Origin: DASSTY01 sp035760645
Lineage (GTDB): Bacteria; Gemmatimonadota; Gemmatimonadetes; Gemmatimonadales; GWC2-71-9
Direction: 5' to 3'
Length of the DNA stretch: 22,228 nt
Assembly: GCA_035760645.1 (NCBI GenBank)
Contig: DASTSO010000134.1
Span: forward strand, 1 to 22,228
The notes under the pieces were generated by a model. That model made no database searches. It saw nothing but the letters and a program-made list of their open reading frames with translations, and had not been told where the DNA came from. Made by a program: the position numbers and the translations under genes. Shown in pieces: positions 6,605 through 13,525 of this stretch (its first letter is position 1; every line of letters begins with the position of its first letter).

Positions 6605-7882
6605 ATGACCATCGTCGTCCCTCCACCCCGTGCCGGGATCTCTTCGGGTACCGGTGTTCACGGTGTGCGCCAGCCGGCGGCCGCCGTGCCGCCAGCGCTG
6701 CCGTCGGCGCCGGCCGGCGCCGGCGCGGGGCCGCTACGGATCGCGCTCTTCTCCGAGGTCTACTGGCCGATGGTCAGCGGGGTGGGCGTGACCCTGGTGC
6801 GGCTGGCGGACGCCCTGCGGGCGCGGGGGCACGAGGTGCGGGTCTATTCGGCCGCCTACGCCCTTCCGCCGGGCGAGACGGAGCGGCCGGAGGCGCACCG
6901 GTCGCCCAGTCTGCCGTTCTTCCTCTATCCCGACGTGCAGTGGGCGTTCCCGCGGCTGCGGGACGTGCTGGAAGACGTCGCCCACTTCCGGCCCGACGTC
7001 GTGCACACGGCGACGGAGTTCGCGATGGGGATCGCGGGGCTGCGCGCCGCCCAGAAGCTCGGCCTGCCGCTCGTCGCCTCGGCGCACACCGACTACGAGC
7101 GCTACGCCGGCCGCTACGGGATGGAGTGGCTGCTGCGCACCGGGTGGCACTACCTGCGCTGGTTCTACGGGCACGCGGGCCGGGTGCTCTGCCCCTCGCG
7201 CTACTACGAGGGCCACCTGCACCGGCGCGGCATCCGCCACACCGGCATCTGGACGCGCGGCGTGGACGGCGACGTCTTCCACCCGCGCTGGCGCAGCGCG
7301 GCCTTCCGCGCGTCGCTCGGCGCGGGCGAAGGGGACCTCGTCGTCACCTACATCGGGCGGCTCGCGAAGGAGAAGAACCTCGACCTCCTCCTCGACGCGT
7401 GGGCCGCGCTCGCGCCGCGCCTCGGCAACGCGCGGCTCGTCTTCGTCGGCCGCGGGCCCTACGCGGCCGAGATCCGCCGGCGCGCGCTCCCGGGCGTGCA
7501 CCTCACGGGCCTGCTCACGGGCGAGGCGCTGAGCGCGGCCTACGCCTCGGCCGATCTCTTCGTCTTTCCCTCGACCACCGAGACCTTCGGCAATTCGGTG
7601 CTCGAGGCGATGGCCTCGGGGCTGCCCTGCATCGTGGCCGCGGCGGGCGGGCTGCTCGAGTTCGCGGTGCACGGCGAGAACGCCTGGCTCGTCGAGCCCG
7701 ACTCGGGCGACGCCGTCGTCGCCGCCCTCGAGCGCCTCGCGGGCGACGCGGGACTGCGCCGCACGCTCGCGCAGGGCGCGCTCCGCACCGCGCAGGCGCG
7801 CCAGTGGGACGGGATCTACGACCAGCTGCTCGCCGACTACCGCGCCGTCGCCGCGGCAAAACACGGAAGCCCCGCCCGATGA
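6605..7882 (+). CDS. GT4 family (GT-B fold) glycosyltransferase
   Basis: A 425-residue retaining glycosyltransferase, cytoplasmic or peripheral to the membrane, that transfers a sugar from a nucleotide donor to a lipid or glycan acceptor. The N-terminal Rossmann half starts at about residue 44 (LRIALFSEVYWPMVSGV), carries HTDYERYAGRYG mid-domain, and the donor half begins at VVTYIGRLAKEKNLDLLLDA. The GT4 EX7E motif is present as ETFGNSVLE (E326 and E334) followed by AMASGLP. The pattern is close to the GDP-mannose-dependent alpha-mannosyltransferase / sulfoquinovosyl-transferase group, but donor and acceptor cannot be fixed. The first 43 residues are Pro/Ala-rich and unlike the family; they are kept because the TAGATT box sits 6 nt before ATG 6605. 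The stop codon lies in the loop of an intrinsic terminator. Confidence 0.9.
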   Translation: MTIVVPPPRAGISSGTGVHGVRQPAAAVPPALPSAPAGAGAGPLRIALFSEVYWPMVSGVGVTLVRLADALRARGHEVRVYSAAYALPPGETERPEAHRSPSLPFFLYPDVQWAFPRLRDVLEDVAHFRPDVVHTATEFAMGIAGLRAAQKLGLPLVASAHTDYERYAGRYGMEWLLRTGWHYLRWFYGHAGRVLCPSRYYEGHLHRRGIRHTGIWTRGVDGDVFHPRWRSAAFRASLGAGEGDLVVTYIGRLAKEKNLDLLLDAWAALAPRLGNARLVFVGRGPYAAEIRRRALPGVHLTGLLTGEALSAAYASADLFVFPSTTETFGNSVLEAMASGLPCIVAAAGGLLEFAVHGENAWLVEPDSGDAVVAALERLAGDAGLRRTLAQGALRTAQARQWDGIYDQLLADYRAVAAAKHGSPAR

Positions 7883-7896
7883 CGGGCGGGGCTTTT
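7867..7896 (+). terminator. Intrinsic terminator of the GT4 gene
   Basis: Perfect 12-bp stem AAGCCCCGCCCG / CGGGCGGGGCTT, 4-nt loop ATGA holding the TGA stop, and a TTTT tail. On the other strand the stem is followed by TTCCGTGTTTT, so it may also stop transcripts from the converging phosphate-transport unit. Confidence 0.93.
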
Positions 7897-7927
7897 CGCT
7901 GGCGCGCCGGCCGGCGCGCGCCTCGGC

Positions 7928-8959
7928 TCAGTGCCCGATGATCAGATAGGAGATCGCCGCGATCGCCGCGGCCATCGGGATGGTGAGGATCCAGGCCCAG
8001 ACGATCCGGCCGGCGACACCCCAGCGCACCGCCGAGAGCCGGCGCGTGGCCCCGACGCCGACGATGGCGCCGGTGATCGTGTGCGTCGTGCTCACCGGCA
8101 CGCCCAGGTGCGAGGCGAAGAGCACGCTGAGACCGCCCGCCGTCTCGGCGCAGAAGCCGCCGAAGGGCGAGAGCTTGGTGATCTTGTTGCCCATCGTCTT
8201 CACGATGCGCCACCCGCCCATCCCGGTGCCGAGCGCGATGGCCGTGTAGGAGGCCATCTCCACCCACAGCGGCACGTGATCGGCCGTGCCGAGATAGAGG
8301 TGGCGCAGCCACCCCTCGGCGCCGATGAAGTGGCTGTTCGTCGCCACCAGCAGGCCGACGATGATGCCCATCGTCTTCTGCGCGTCGTTGGCGCCGTGCG
8401 AGAGCGAGTAGAGCGCCGCCGAGACGAGCTGCAGGCGGCGGAAGACCCGGTCCACCGGGCCCGGCCGCTTGTTCTGCAGCAGCCAGCTCAGGCCGATGTT
8501 GAGCGCGAGCGAGAGCGCGAGCCCCAGCAGCGGCGAGACGACGATGAAGATGATGGGCAGCGTCCAGCCGCCGAGCTGCAGGGCGTGGAAGCCCGCCTTG
8601 GCGATCGCCGCGCCGCCCAGGCCGCCCATCAGCGCGTGGCTCGACGAGCTGGGCAGCCCGAAGTACCAGGTGACGGCGTTCCAGATGATCGCGCCGAGAA
8701 GCGCGCTGAGGATGAGGTCGGGGTCGATGATCGCGGGGTCGATGAGCCCCTTGCCGATCGTCTTCGCCACCGCGGTGCCGACGATGAAGGCGGCGGCGAA
8801 GTTGAAGGCCGCCGCCCAGAAGACGGCGACGCCGGGGGAGAGCACCCGGGTCGAGACGACCGTGGCGATCGAGTTGGCGCTGTCGTGGAAGCCGTTGCTG
8901 AAGTCGAAGATCAGCGCGACGGCGATGATGCACAGGATGTAGACGACCGTCTGGTCCAT
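7928..8959 (-). CDS. pit: PiT family inorganic phosphate transporter
   Basis: A 343-residue multi-pass inner-membrane protein that takes up inorganic phosphate (usually as a metal-phosphate complex or with H+/Na+). The duplicated PiT signatures are intact: DFSNGFHDSANSIATVVST at 19-37 and SHGANDAQKTMG at 187-198. The paired substrate-site loops GLPSSSSHALMGG (101-113) and GVPVSTTHTITGAIVG also show the internal repeat of the family. About ten hydrophobic helices can be read. It follows the DUF47 gene by 39 nt on the same strand, the usual PhoU-like/PiT pair, so both should be read from the promoter near 9660. No clear Shine-Dalgarno before ATG 8959. The family is certain; a metal-phosphate versus sodium-coupled mode cannot be told. 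Confidence 0.95.
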   Translation of the reverse strand: MDQTVVYILCIIAVALIFDFSNGFHDSANSIATVVSTRVLSPGVAVFWAAAFNFAAAFIVGTAVAKTIGKGLIDPAIIDPDLILSALLGAIIWNAVTWYFGLPSSSSHALMGGLGGAAIAKAGFHALQLGGWTLPIIFIVVSPLLGLALSLALNIGLSWLLQNKRPGPVDRVFRRLQLVSAALYSLSHGANDAQKTMGIIVGLLVATNSHFIGAEGWLRHLYLGTADHVPLWVEMASYTAIALGTGMGGWRIVKTMGNKITKLSPFGGFCAETAGGLSVLFASHLGVPVSTTHTITGAIVGVGATRRLSAVRWGVAGRIVWAWILTIPMAAAIAAISYLIIGH

Positions 8960-8975
8960 GCGTGGGCCGGGCTCG

Positions 8976-9008
8976 GGCGTGCGGGTCAGGCGTGCGGGTC
9001 AGGCGTGC
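8976..9008. repeat. 13-bp tandem duplication across the stop codon of the DUF47 gene
   Basis: GGCGTGCGGGTCA at 8976-8988 and 8989-9001, then GGCGTGC to 9008. One copy holds the TGA stop of the DUF47 gene; the other creates a second in-register stop-like copy in the 39-nt spacer before the transporter gene. Probably a slippage product. Confidence 0.85.
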
Positions 9009-9619
9009 TTGATCGAGATCGACTCGAGCACGTTGGCGACGTCCTCGGCCTGGTCGAGCGTGCGCTCGAGGGTGTCGTAGATCTCCTTCCACTTGATCAC
9101 GGTCAGCGGCTCCCCGGCGTTCTCGAAGAGCTTGCTCATCGCCTCGTGATAGATCGAGTCGCCCTCCTCCTCGAGCGCCTTGACCTGCTTGCAGGCGGTG
9201 AGGACGGTGCCGTCCCGGTTCTTCTCGAGCGCGTCCACCGCCGCCAGCAGCTGCTGGCAGGTGCGGTGCACGACTTCGGCCAGGAGGTGGACGCTAGGCG
9301 GCGGCGCCCCCGGCTGGAACATCTGCACCCGGCGCGCGGTGCCGTCGATGAGGTCGATGACGTCGTCGAGGCGCGAGATGAGGAGATGGATGTCCTCGCG
9401 GTCGAGCGGCGTGATGAAGACGCGGTCCAGCCGGTTGACGACGTCGTGCGTCGCCTGGTCGGCCTGGTGCTCGAGCCGCTTGATGGAATCGACGATCGGC
9501 CGCTGACGCGGGCCCTCCGTCTGGAAGAGCTCCTGCAGCAGCTGGGCGGCGTCGACGTTGAGCTGGGCGACGGCGGTGAAGAGGTCGAAGAACTTCTCGT
9601 CGCGGGGCAGCAGGCGCAT
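8999..9619 (-). CDS. DUF47 / PhoU-like phosphate transport accessory protein
   Basis: A 206-residue all-helical cytoplasmic protein of the DUF47 (Pit accessory, PhoU-like) family, thought to regulate the partner PiT transporter. Typical features: N-terminal LPRDEKFFDLFTAVAQLN, the acidic metal-binding E/DxxxD-type positions in SIKRLEHQADQATHDVV and DREDIHLLISRLDDVIDLID, and ALEEEGDSIYHEAMSKLFE with the closing TLERTLDQAEDVANVLESI. Length is normal. AAGGA lies 8 nt before ATG 9619. It is the first gene of a two-gene unit with the PiT transporter, and a promoter with -35/-10 spacing of 17 is seen at 9659-9687. Confidence 0.94.
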   Translation of the reverse strand: MRLLPRDEKFFDLFTAVAQLNVDAAQLLQELFQTEGPRQRPIVDSIKRLEHQADQATHDVVNRLDRVFITPLDREDIHLLISRLDDVIDLIDGTARRVQMFQPGAPPPSVHLLAEVVHRTCQQLLAAVDALEKNRDGTVLTACKQVKALEEEGDSIYHEAMSKLFENAGEPLTVIKWKEIYDTLERTLDQAEDVANVLESISIKHA

Positions 9620-9658
9620 GGCGTCCGGTCCTTGGCACTTTGGGGAAGACAGGCCGGT

Positions 9659-9687
9659 AACTTACCGCCGTCCCCCCGGCCGGCCAA
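9659..9687 (-). promoter_or_regulatory. Promoter of the DUF47-PiT unit, with an inverted repeat over the -10 box
   Basis: On the minus strand TTGGCC (9687-9682), a 17-nt spacer and TAAGTT (9664-9659), about 40 nt before the DUF47 ATG. A perfect inverted repeat CGGTAA-C-TTACCG (9655-9667) covers the -10 box, a good place for a repressor. It does not look like the enterobacterial Pho box. Confidence 0.45.
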
Positions 9688-9742
9688 GCGCGCGCCCCGG
9701 GACTCGACGGAGTCGACGCACTCGAAGGAGCCGGAGGAGCCC

Positions 9743-10477
9743 ATGTCCCACGCCCTGCTCGCCTGCTTCCCCCATCCCGACGACGAGACCTTCGCCGTCG
9801 CCGGCACGCTCCGTCACTATCACCGGGCGGGCACGGCGGTGGCGCTCTGGACCGCCACCGACGGCGAGGCCGGCAGCGACAACGGCGTGCGCGGCGCGCC
9901 CGGGGCGCTCGCCCGCACCCGCCGCGTCGAGCTGCTGCGCGCCGCGGGCGTGCTCGGCGTGGACCGGCTCTGGGCGCCCGGCTTTCCCGACGGCGGGCTC
10001 GCGGCGCTGGCGCCCGCGCGGCTCCGCGCGAGTCTCCACGCCGCCTTCGGGGCGGTGCGGCCGCAGGTGGTGATCACCTTCGGCCCCGAGGGCGCGCCGA
10101 CCGGGCACGCCGATCACCAGGCCCTCTCCCGGGCGGTGACCGCGCTGGTGGCCGACCTGCAGCGCGCGGGCGCGCCGGAGGCGCCGGCGCGGCTCTACTA
10201 CTGCACCTGGACCCCTGCGGAGGATGCGCCCACGCACCGGCCGTCCGGCGCGCCGCGGGTCGCGCCGGCGACGCCGGTCACCTGCCGCGTCGACGTGCGG
10301 GACGCGCTGGCCGTGAAGCGCGCCGCGTTCGAGGCGCATCGCAGCCAGCACCATCACCGCGCCGAGTTCGAGCGCGACGTGCTGGGACCGGTCGAGGAGT
10401 ACGGGCTCGCGGCGGGGCTGCCCGGCACGGTGCCGCAGCCCGCGCCGCTGACCGACGATCTCTTCGCGGGGCTCTGA
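9743..10477 (+). CDS. PIG-L family (LmbE-like) N-acetylglucosaminyl deacetylase
   Basis: A 244-residue zinc-dependent deacetylase of the PIG-L/LmbE family, which remove acetyl groups from GlcNAc-containing compounds (mycothiol and bacillithiol biosynthesis, glycolipids, antibiotics). The zinc and catalytic motif HPDDE is at residues 11-15, the second half of the site is GHADH with H122 and H125, and FGPEGAPTGHADHQALSRAV is the usual context. A His-rich AHRSQHHHRAEF stretch near the end is also common in the family. GGAGGAG three nt before ATG 9743 is an excellent ribosome site and settles the start; the much longer reading upstream is antisense to other genes. The cytoplasmic substrate is not indicated by the neighbours, although the DinB protein at 4830 belongs to a fold that uses such thiols. 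Confidence 0.93.
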   Translation: MSHALLACFPHPDDETFAVAGTLRHYHRAGTAVALWTATDGEAGSDNGVRGAPGALARTRRVELLRAAGVLGVDRLWAPGFPDGGLAALAPARLRASLHAAFGAVRPQVVITFGPEGAPTGHADHQALSRAVTALVADLQRAGAPEAPARLYYCTWTPAEDAPTHRPSGAPRVAPATPVTCRVDVRDALAVKRAAFEAHRSQHHHRAEFERDVLGPVEEYGLAAGLPGTVPQPAPLTDDLFAGL

Positions 10478-10488
10478 GCGCCGGCCGC

Positions 10489-10516
10489 GGGCCGGCCCGC
10501 GGGCCGGCCCGCGGGC
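10489..10516. terminator. Tandem palindromic repeat between convergent genes
   Basis: GGGCCGGCCCGC twice (10489-10500, 10501-10512) then GGGC, preceded by CCGGCCGC. Each unit is itself a palindrome and the pair folds into a strong hairpin. It fills the 38-bp gap between the PIG-L and HAD stops, touching the HAD TAG. Likely a two-way barrier, though without a T-run. Confidence 0.5.
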
Positions 10517-11184
10517 TAATCGCGGTCGAGGAGGGCGAGGAGGTCGGCGGGGCGCTCGAGCCAGAAGTCGGGCTCGGTGGCGGCGAGGTCGTCGCGGCCG
10601 AACGGCCCCCAGAGCACCGCGGCCGTGCGCACGCCCGCCGCGCGGCCCGAGCGCATGTCGTGCACGCTGTCGCCGATGTAGACCGCCGTGGCGGAATCGG
10701 CCTCGAGCAGCGCGAGCGCCTTCTCGACCGGCTCGGGATGCGGCTTCGGGTTCGCGACGTCGTCCGCCCCGACGACGACGTCCATCAGCGGCTCGACGCT
10801 GCAGAGGCCGAGGCCGCGCAGCGCGCCCTGGCGGTTCTTGCTGGTGACGAGCCCGGTGCGCACGCCACCGGCGCGGAGCGCGCGGATCGCCTCGACCACG
10901 CCCGTGTAGGGTGTGACCATCCGGTCGTGGTTGGCGAGGTTGAACTCGCGGTAGGTGGCGATGAGCGCCTGCAGCCGCTCGGGCTCCGAGGCCCAGTCGG
11001 CGAACTGCACCGTGAGCGGCGTGCCGATGCCGGCCAGCCACTCGGCGTCGGTGCGCGGCGGCAGGCCGTGCGCGGCGAGCGTGTGGTGGTAGCTGTCGAT
11101 GATGAGCCGGATCGAGTCGATGATCGTGCCGTCGAGGTCGAACAGGAAGGTGCGGAGTCGGGGCATGCGCGACGTGCTTGGCAT
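10516..11184 (-). CDS. HAD-superfamily hydrolase (phosphoglycolate phosphatase / PpaX-like)
   Basis: A 222-residue HAD phosphatase. Motif I FLFDLDGTIIDS (nucleophile D16, acid D18), motif II GLVTSKNRQG, the lysine in NPKPHPEPV (motif III) and motif IV YIGDSVHDM are all intact, with a helical cap between motifs I and II. The pattern fits subfamily IA enzymes such as phosphoglycolate phosphatase or pyrophosphatase PpaX; substrate cannot be fixed. ATG 11184 is chosen over ATG 11166 because TACGTT ends exactly 6 nt before it. That promoter lies over the end of the helicase gene, 18 nt upstream, so this gene need not belong to the methyltransferase-helicase unit although it follows it on the same strand. 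Confidence 0.9.
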   Translation of the reverse strand: MPSTSRMPRLRTFLFDLDGTIIDSIRLIIDSYHHTLAAHGLPPRTDAEWLAGIGTPLTVQFADWASEPERLQALIATYREFNLANHDRMVTPYTGVVEAIRALRAGGVRTGLVTSKNRQGALRGLGLCSVEPLMDVVVGADDVANPKPHPEPVEKALALLEADSATAVYIGDSVHDMRSGRAAGVRTAAVLWGPFGRDDLAATEPDFWLERPADLLALLDRD

Positions 11185-11190
11185 GCGCGG

Positions 11191-11196
11191 AACGTA
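11191..11196 (-). promoter_or_regulatory. -10 box TACGTT, leaderless promoter of the HAD gene
   Basis: TACGTT on the minus strand ends 6 nt before ATG 11184, the same geometry as at 6581-6586, 6593-6598 and 20992-20997. It sits in the 18-nt gap after the helicase stop. Confidence 0.45.
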
Positions 11197-11202
11197 GCGG
11201 CG

Positions 11203-13494
11203 TCACCCCGTCTCGACCAGCACCACGCCGAGGAGCCGGACGGCGCAGGGCGGCGGCGGGGGATCGGGCGCGGGGAGCGCGGCGAGGCGCCGCACCAGCT
11301 CGCGCTCGGGGAGCGCGGCGAGCGCCTCGACCAGTTGCGCCTCGCCCGCCGTGTGGCCGCCCGCGACGAAGCGAAGCGCCCGGTCCACCGCGGCGAGGAG
11401 CCGCGCGTCGCGCGCCCGGGCGGCGCCGCGCGCGAGCCGGTCGAGCCGGGCGGCGAGCTGCCGGGCGGCGGGGGCGAGCGGACCGCCCGCCCAGAGCGCC
11501 GCCGCCGCCTCCCGCAGCGCCGCGCGCGTCACCTCTCGTGCCGCCGCGAGCGCCCGCCGCCGCGCCACGTCGTCCACCGGCAGCGCGCCGGCGTCCGCCG
11601 CCGCGCGCGCCACCTCCGCGAGCCGGGCGACGATCGTCGCGCCGTCCTCGTGCGTGCGGCCGTCCGCATCCACCCACGCCACCCGCGCCACCGGTGCCGG
11701 CTCGCCCTCGAGCGGCACGAGCTCGAGGCCGACGAGCGCGCCGGCCGCCCTCCCGCGCACCCGCGCGATGCCGCGTACCGGCTCCGCCTCCGCGGCGTCC
11801 GCCGCGGATCCCCCCGGCGACGCGTGCGCGGCCGGCACGTGCGCCGCCAGCTCCTCCCGCCAGCGCCAGAGCCAGCGCCCCCGCTCGTCGAGCCCCGCCG
11901 CCCCCGGCAGCGCCGCCTTGCCCGCGAGGATCGCGCACTGTCGCAGACGGCGCTCCAGCGGCTCGGGCGGAGTGAAGCACACCACCTCGACCGAGGGGTG
12001 CGCGCTGCCGAGCCGCACGGCGCGACCCTCGCGCTGCGCGAGCCGCGTCGCGGTCCACGGGAGATCGTAGTGCACGACCCGGCCCGCGTGCTGCAGGTCG
12101 AGCCCCTCGGCGGCGACGTCCGTGGCGACGAGGACGCGCGGGGTCCGGACGTCGTCGGGGAGTCGCGCCGCGCGCCGAGCCCGTCCCGGTGCGAACCAGC
12201 CGAGCACCGCCGCGCGCTCGAGCGGGAGCGTGCCGACGCCGGCACGCGCCCCCGTGCACCACGCGATGGGACCCGGCGAGGGGGCGGTCTCCGCGAGCCG
12301 GTCGCGCAGCCAGCGCACCGTCTCCCGCGCCCAGGTGAAGACCAGGGTGGGCCGCCCGTCGGCGACGAGGGCCGCGAGGCGCGCGGCCTTCGGATCCGCC
12401 GCGCCCCGGAGCGCGTCCGCCGCCCGGGCGAGCGCCGCGACGCGCGGCAGGTCGTCCACGGCGAGCTCGGGGGCGCACGCGTGTGCATGCCCGGGTGCAC
12501 GCGTCGGCGTGAGCGTGGCGTCGAGGAGCGGCCAGAGAAGGAGCTGGTCGGAGTCGCCGACGAGGCGGCGGAGCGCGAGGCGGCCGAGCGGGCGGCCCGC
12601 GGCGCGCGCATCGCGCGCGTGCTCGAGGAGGCGCTGATAGCGTCGCAGCGCCGCGGCGAACGCGGCGGGGCTCGAGGCGAGGGCGCGCAGGAGCGAGCCG
12701 CGGAGGAGCGCCGCCACCGGCGGCGCGTCGGCGAGATGGAGCCGCCCGACTTCGGCGATCAGCGCTTCCCAGGCGGGCGGGAGCGTCCAGTCGCCCGCGC
12801 CGTCCCTCGGGCGGCGCATGGGGAGTGCGCCCGCCTGCTCGTCCTCGCCGGCGACGACGAGGTGGCCGAGCGCGGCGAGAGCGCCCGGGGCGTCCGCGAA
12901 CGCCGCCGCGAGACTCGGCGTGCCGTACGCGCGGAGCGCGTCGTCGCGCACCGCGAGGCGGAGCTGGGCGGCGAGGTCGCCGAGCCGGTTGACGACCGGC
13001 GTGGCGGAGAGGAAGAGCGTCGGCCGGCCCGCGAGCCAGCGCGCCACGTGCGCATAGCGGCGCGTCAGCGGGTTGCGGAAGCGATGGCTCTCGTCCACGA
13101 CCACGAGGCCGCGCCGGGTCGCGGGCGGGAGCCGGCCGCGGCTCGCGCGCTCGTGCGAGACGAGGACCAGCTCGACCCCGAGCGCCTCGGCCACGCGGCG
13201 CCACTGCGGCGCGAGCGCCGCGGGGACGAGGCACACGACCGGCACGCGCGGCCAGCGCCGCGCGTAGACCGTGGCGACGGCGAGCGCGACGTAGGTCTTC
13301 CCGCTGCCCACCGGAGCGGCGAGGAGCGCGCCGCCGTGGCGCTCGAGGGCCGCGAGCACCCGGCGCGCGGGGCGGCGCTGCGCGGGCCGCAGCCACTCGG
13401 CGAGCGGCACGTCGCGCTCCGGCAGCGCGAGCGCGCGGGCGAGCGCGGCGGCGACCGCGCCGGCCGGCGCCGCGGGGCCGGGATCGAGCGCCAT
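11203..13494 (-). CDS. SNF2-like superfamily 2 helicase paired with a DNA methyltransferase
   Basis: A roughly 763-residue superfamily 2 ATPase of the SNF2/DrmD-like type, expected to move along or remodel DNA. Motifs, numbered from ATG 13494: Walker A APVGSGKTYVAL (about 60-71), Walker B VVVDESHRFRNP (131-142; the H-R-F-R-N is SNF2-like), FLSATPV (161-167), the second RecA half with LVFTWARETVRWLRDRL (384-400), ATDVAAEGLDLQ (457-468) and arginine-finger motif QREGRAVRLGS (487-497). The last 200 residues are helical, Ala/Arg-rich, and show no PD-(D/E)xK, HNH or PLD nuclease pattern. A longer reading from 13710 overlaps the methyltransferase by 185 nt and its first 70 residues look like shadow coding, so ATG 13494, 31 nt after the methyltransferase stop, is preferred. 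DISARM DrmD, Type III/ISP restriction translocases and bacterial RapA-like proteins are the nearest known types. Confidence 0.87.
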   Translation of the reverse strand: MALDPGPAAPAGAVAAALARALALPERDVPLAEWLRPAQRRPARRVLAALERHGGALLAAPVGSGKTYVALAVATVYARRWPRVPVVCLVPAALAPQWRRVAEALGVELVLVSHERASRGRLPPATRRGLVVVDESHRFRNPLTRRYAHVARWLAGRPTLFLSATPVVNRLGDLAAQLRLAVRDDALRAYGTPSLAAAFADAPGALAALGHLVVAGEDEQAGALPMRRPRDGAGDWTLPPAWEALIAEVGRLHLADAPPVAALLRGSLLRALASSPAAFAAALRRYQRLLEHARDARAAGRPLGRLALRRLVGDSDQLLLWPLLDATLTPTRAPGHAHACAPELAVDDLPRVAALARAADALRGAADPKAARLAALVADGRPTLVFTWARETVRWLRDRLAETAPSPGPIAWCTGARAGVGTLPLERAAVLGWFAPGRARRAARLPDDVRTPRVLVATDVAAEGLDLQHAGRVVHYDLPWTATRLAQREGRAVRLGSAHPSVEVVCFTPPEPLERRLRQCAILAGKAALPGAAGLDERGRWLWRWREELAAHVPAAHASPGGSAADAAEAEPVRGIARVRGRAAGALVGLELVPLEGEPAPVARVAWVDADGRTHEDGATIVARLAEVARAAADAGALPVDDVARRRALAAAREVTRAALREAAAALWAGGPLAPAARQLAARLDRLARGAARARDARLLAAVDRALRFVAGGHTAGEAQLVEALAALPERELVRRLAALPAPDPPPPPCAVRLLGVVLVETG

Positions 13495-13525
13495 GCCGAG
13501 CGGGTCGGCGACGGCGGCGAGCGCC

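Noticed and set aside
9662..13396. A 1244-residue open frame on the minus strand
   Set aside because: Crosses three real genes in the wrong frame; Arg/Ala-rich shadow.
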